Shown here: positions 62,760-64,000 of the stretch, piece after piece
How positions within the stretch are numbered: position 1 is the first letter of the stretch
Layout: every line of letters starts with the position of its first letter
From: Crassaminicella indica
GTDB lineage: Bacteria; Bacillota; Clostridia; Peptostreptococcales; Thermotaleaceae
Reading direction: 5' to 3'
DNA: 64,000 nt
Assembly (NCBI RefSeq): GCF_019203185.1
Contig: NZ_CP078093.1
Location: 1,585,058 to 1,649,057, forward strand
Program-made: the position numbers and the translations under genes
Notes under the pieces: model-generated
The model's input: the letters and a program-made list of their open reading frames with translations, nothing else
Told to the model about the DNA's origin: nothing
Database searches by the model: none

Positions 62760-64000
62760 AATATATAAACCATACCTTATATTGATAACGTTAACGCTTC
62801 CTCAAATAATTATTTTTATTCTATTTACTAAAATATTTGGATTGATTAGTTCAGAACTATCTAAAAGTAGTATAGAGTATTGGAGATTAGCAGCAATTTA
62901 TTTAGGTTCAGCGTTGATTATATTTACATTGTGGAATATAAGAAACTGGATAAATAAAAAAGATATACAGCCATTATGTGCTCTTTTGATCTTTATAGTA
63001 TATACCATATTTTTAAGCGTTTATTTTTACAATGATACATACATTATTCCTTCTGATATTCCAGATTATATGTTTTTAGGTATAAGACCTAGCATTACTA
63101 TTTTAACACTTATTATGCCAGTGCTTATTCATTCTATGCTGTTGTTGGTTCATTTTAGTGTTGAGAAAGTAGAAAAAGGTAGCAATTCAAAGGACTTTTA
63201 TAGTATGATTGGTATTCCAGTATTTTGTTATGTATTTATATATATATTGTTGAATGATAATTCTCCTATTGAAAAGCTTACCCCTATATTATTTATTATG
63301 AGTATAGTAGCTTTTTTCTTTTTCTTCATACGAATTATTTATAGACTTTTAAATAAAAGGGCTGATATATGGCAAAAGAATTTAGCTTTTTTGAATCTTT
63401 TGGGTTCTTTGATAGGGTTATGCTTAAATCAAAGCTTTGGAAATATATTTGGAGATTTTTCTCATATTGGCTTTTATCTGTTTGCCATGATAACAGGTGT
63501 ATTAATGTTAATTCCAGATATGGAGAATAAAAGAATCAGGCTCATTTTGTGGGTATTAAAAAGTATTACCTTTGTTTTTACCTTTTACTTTTTCATTGTT
63601 TTTCTTCCTTATATACTGTTGTCATTGATTGGAATGATTTTTTTCGGATGTGGTGCTTTAATGCTTGTGCCAATGCTTTTAATGTTTTTACATGTAAAAG
63701 CTTTGTGGTCTGATTACTATTATTTAAAGGCTTTTTATGAAAAGAAGATTTTAGCTGCATTGTTTTTAATAGGGGTTTTAACAATTCCTGTATTTATGAT
63801 GATGATTATAAAAAATGATAAAGAAAATTTAGATAATGCACTGACCTTTACATATCAAAGAAGCTATGAAGATAAAAATGAAGCACATATAGACATAGCT
63901 GGAGTAAAAAGAGCTTTAAAAAATATAAAATATGTAAAAGGAAATAAAAGAAATAAGCTTGATGTTTTTACTACGGATATTCCTTATTTTACTTCACTAT
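62752..64000 (+). CDS. MSEP-CTERM-type polytopic membrane protein, 3' end outside window
   Basis: ATG 62752 lies within the end of xrtK, with AAAAGGAGATG as ribosome site. The frame stays open to the right edge (416 codons visible). The visible part has about ten hydrophobic helices in residues 5-365, with short charged loops such as WNIRNWINKKD, then the start of a soluble region (from about 370, LTFTYQRSYEDKNEAHIDIA). Overlap with xrtK fits the MSEP-CTERM family, the dedicated partner of exosortase K. The diagnostic C-terminal MSEP signature lies outside the window, so the assignment is by context. Confidence 0.72.
   Translation, partial: MNKIYKPYLILITLTLPQIIIFILFTKIFGLISSELSKSSIEYWRLAAIYLGSALIIFTLWNIRNWINKKDIQPLCALLIFIVYTIFLSVYFYNDTYIIPSDIPDYMFLGIRPSITILTLIMPVLIHSMLLLVHFSVEKVEKGSNSKDFYSMIGIPVFCYVFIYILLNDNSPIEKLTPILFIMSIVAFFFFFIRIIYRLLNKRADIWQKNLAFLNLLGSLIGLCLNQSFGNIFGDFSHIGFYLFAMITGVLMLIPDMENKRIRLILWVLKSITFVFTFYFFIVFLPYILLSLIGMIFFGCGALMLVPMLLMFLHVKALWSDYYYLKAFYEKKILAALFLIGVLTIPVFMMMIIKNDKENLDNALTFTYQRSYEDKNEAHIDIAGVKRALKNIKYVKGNKRNKLDVFTTDIPYFTSL

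Noticed and set aside
1-64000. CRISPR arrays, tRNA or rRNA genes, prophage
   Set aside because: No regularly spaced repeats, tRNA-like cloverleaf, rRNA sequence or phage structural genes were recognised by reading; a dedicated scan was not possible.

Overview
The window is AT-rich DNA from a low-GC, Gram-positive-type anaerobe of class Clostridia. The evidence is strong AGGAGG ribosome binding sites, S-layer homology (SLH) surface proteins, two glycyl-radical and iron-sulfur based pathways, a Clostridia-type one-piece PurL, and short intergenic gaps with T-tailed hairpins. I cannot name the species; a Crassaminicella/Alkaliphilus-like lineage would fit. No rRNA, tRNA, CRISPR array or intact transposase gene was seen.

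Bases 1-26,234 hold the most unusual region, a surface and transport locus. It contains a cobalamin riboswitch, six proteins carrying DUF4430 (transcobalamin-like C-terminal) domains and/or prenyltransferase-like alpha6/alpha6 barrels, a large beta-propeller protein, several SLH-anchored proteins, a DUF4430 lipoprotein, and a complete ECF transporter (T, fused A-A', S). Barrel plus DUF4430 is the fold pair of animal intrinsic factor and transcobalamin. I therefore propose a bacterial S-layer corrinoid-capture system that hands ligand to a lipoprotein and then to an ECF importer. Binding itself is inferred.

Bases 26,359-30,719 hold a tiny membrane peptide, an AGCS-type sodium:alanine symporter, an acylating aldehyde dehydrogenase behind two abutting Rex-type operators, and a divergent LysR regulator. 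Bases 30,836-43,981 hold purine biosynthesis: purL, then a tandem guanine-PRPP riboswitch ahead of a purine permease, then purECFMNHD.

Bases 44,318-49,607 hold a small membrane protein with a YbjQ-family protein, a MacB-like ABC system whose ATPase probably starts at ATT, and a CBS protein. Bases 49,862-54,016 hold an Mrp/MinD-ferredoxin/NifX-like cluster resembling the Desulfovibrio orange-protein (ORP) locus, with Fur-family and DUF134 regulators. recX follows, then psuKG (pseudouridine catabolism) on the minus strand.

Bases 57,047-61,826 encode trans-4-hydroxy-L-proline reduction to proline: an XRE-cupin regulator, the HypE-like activase, HypD and ProC. The window ends in an exosortase K gene overlapping the start of an MSEP-CTERM-like membrane protein that runs off the right edge.
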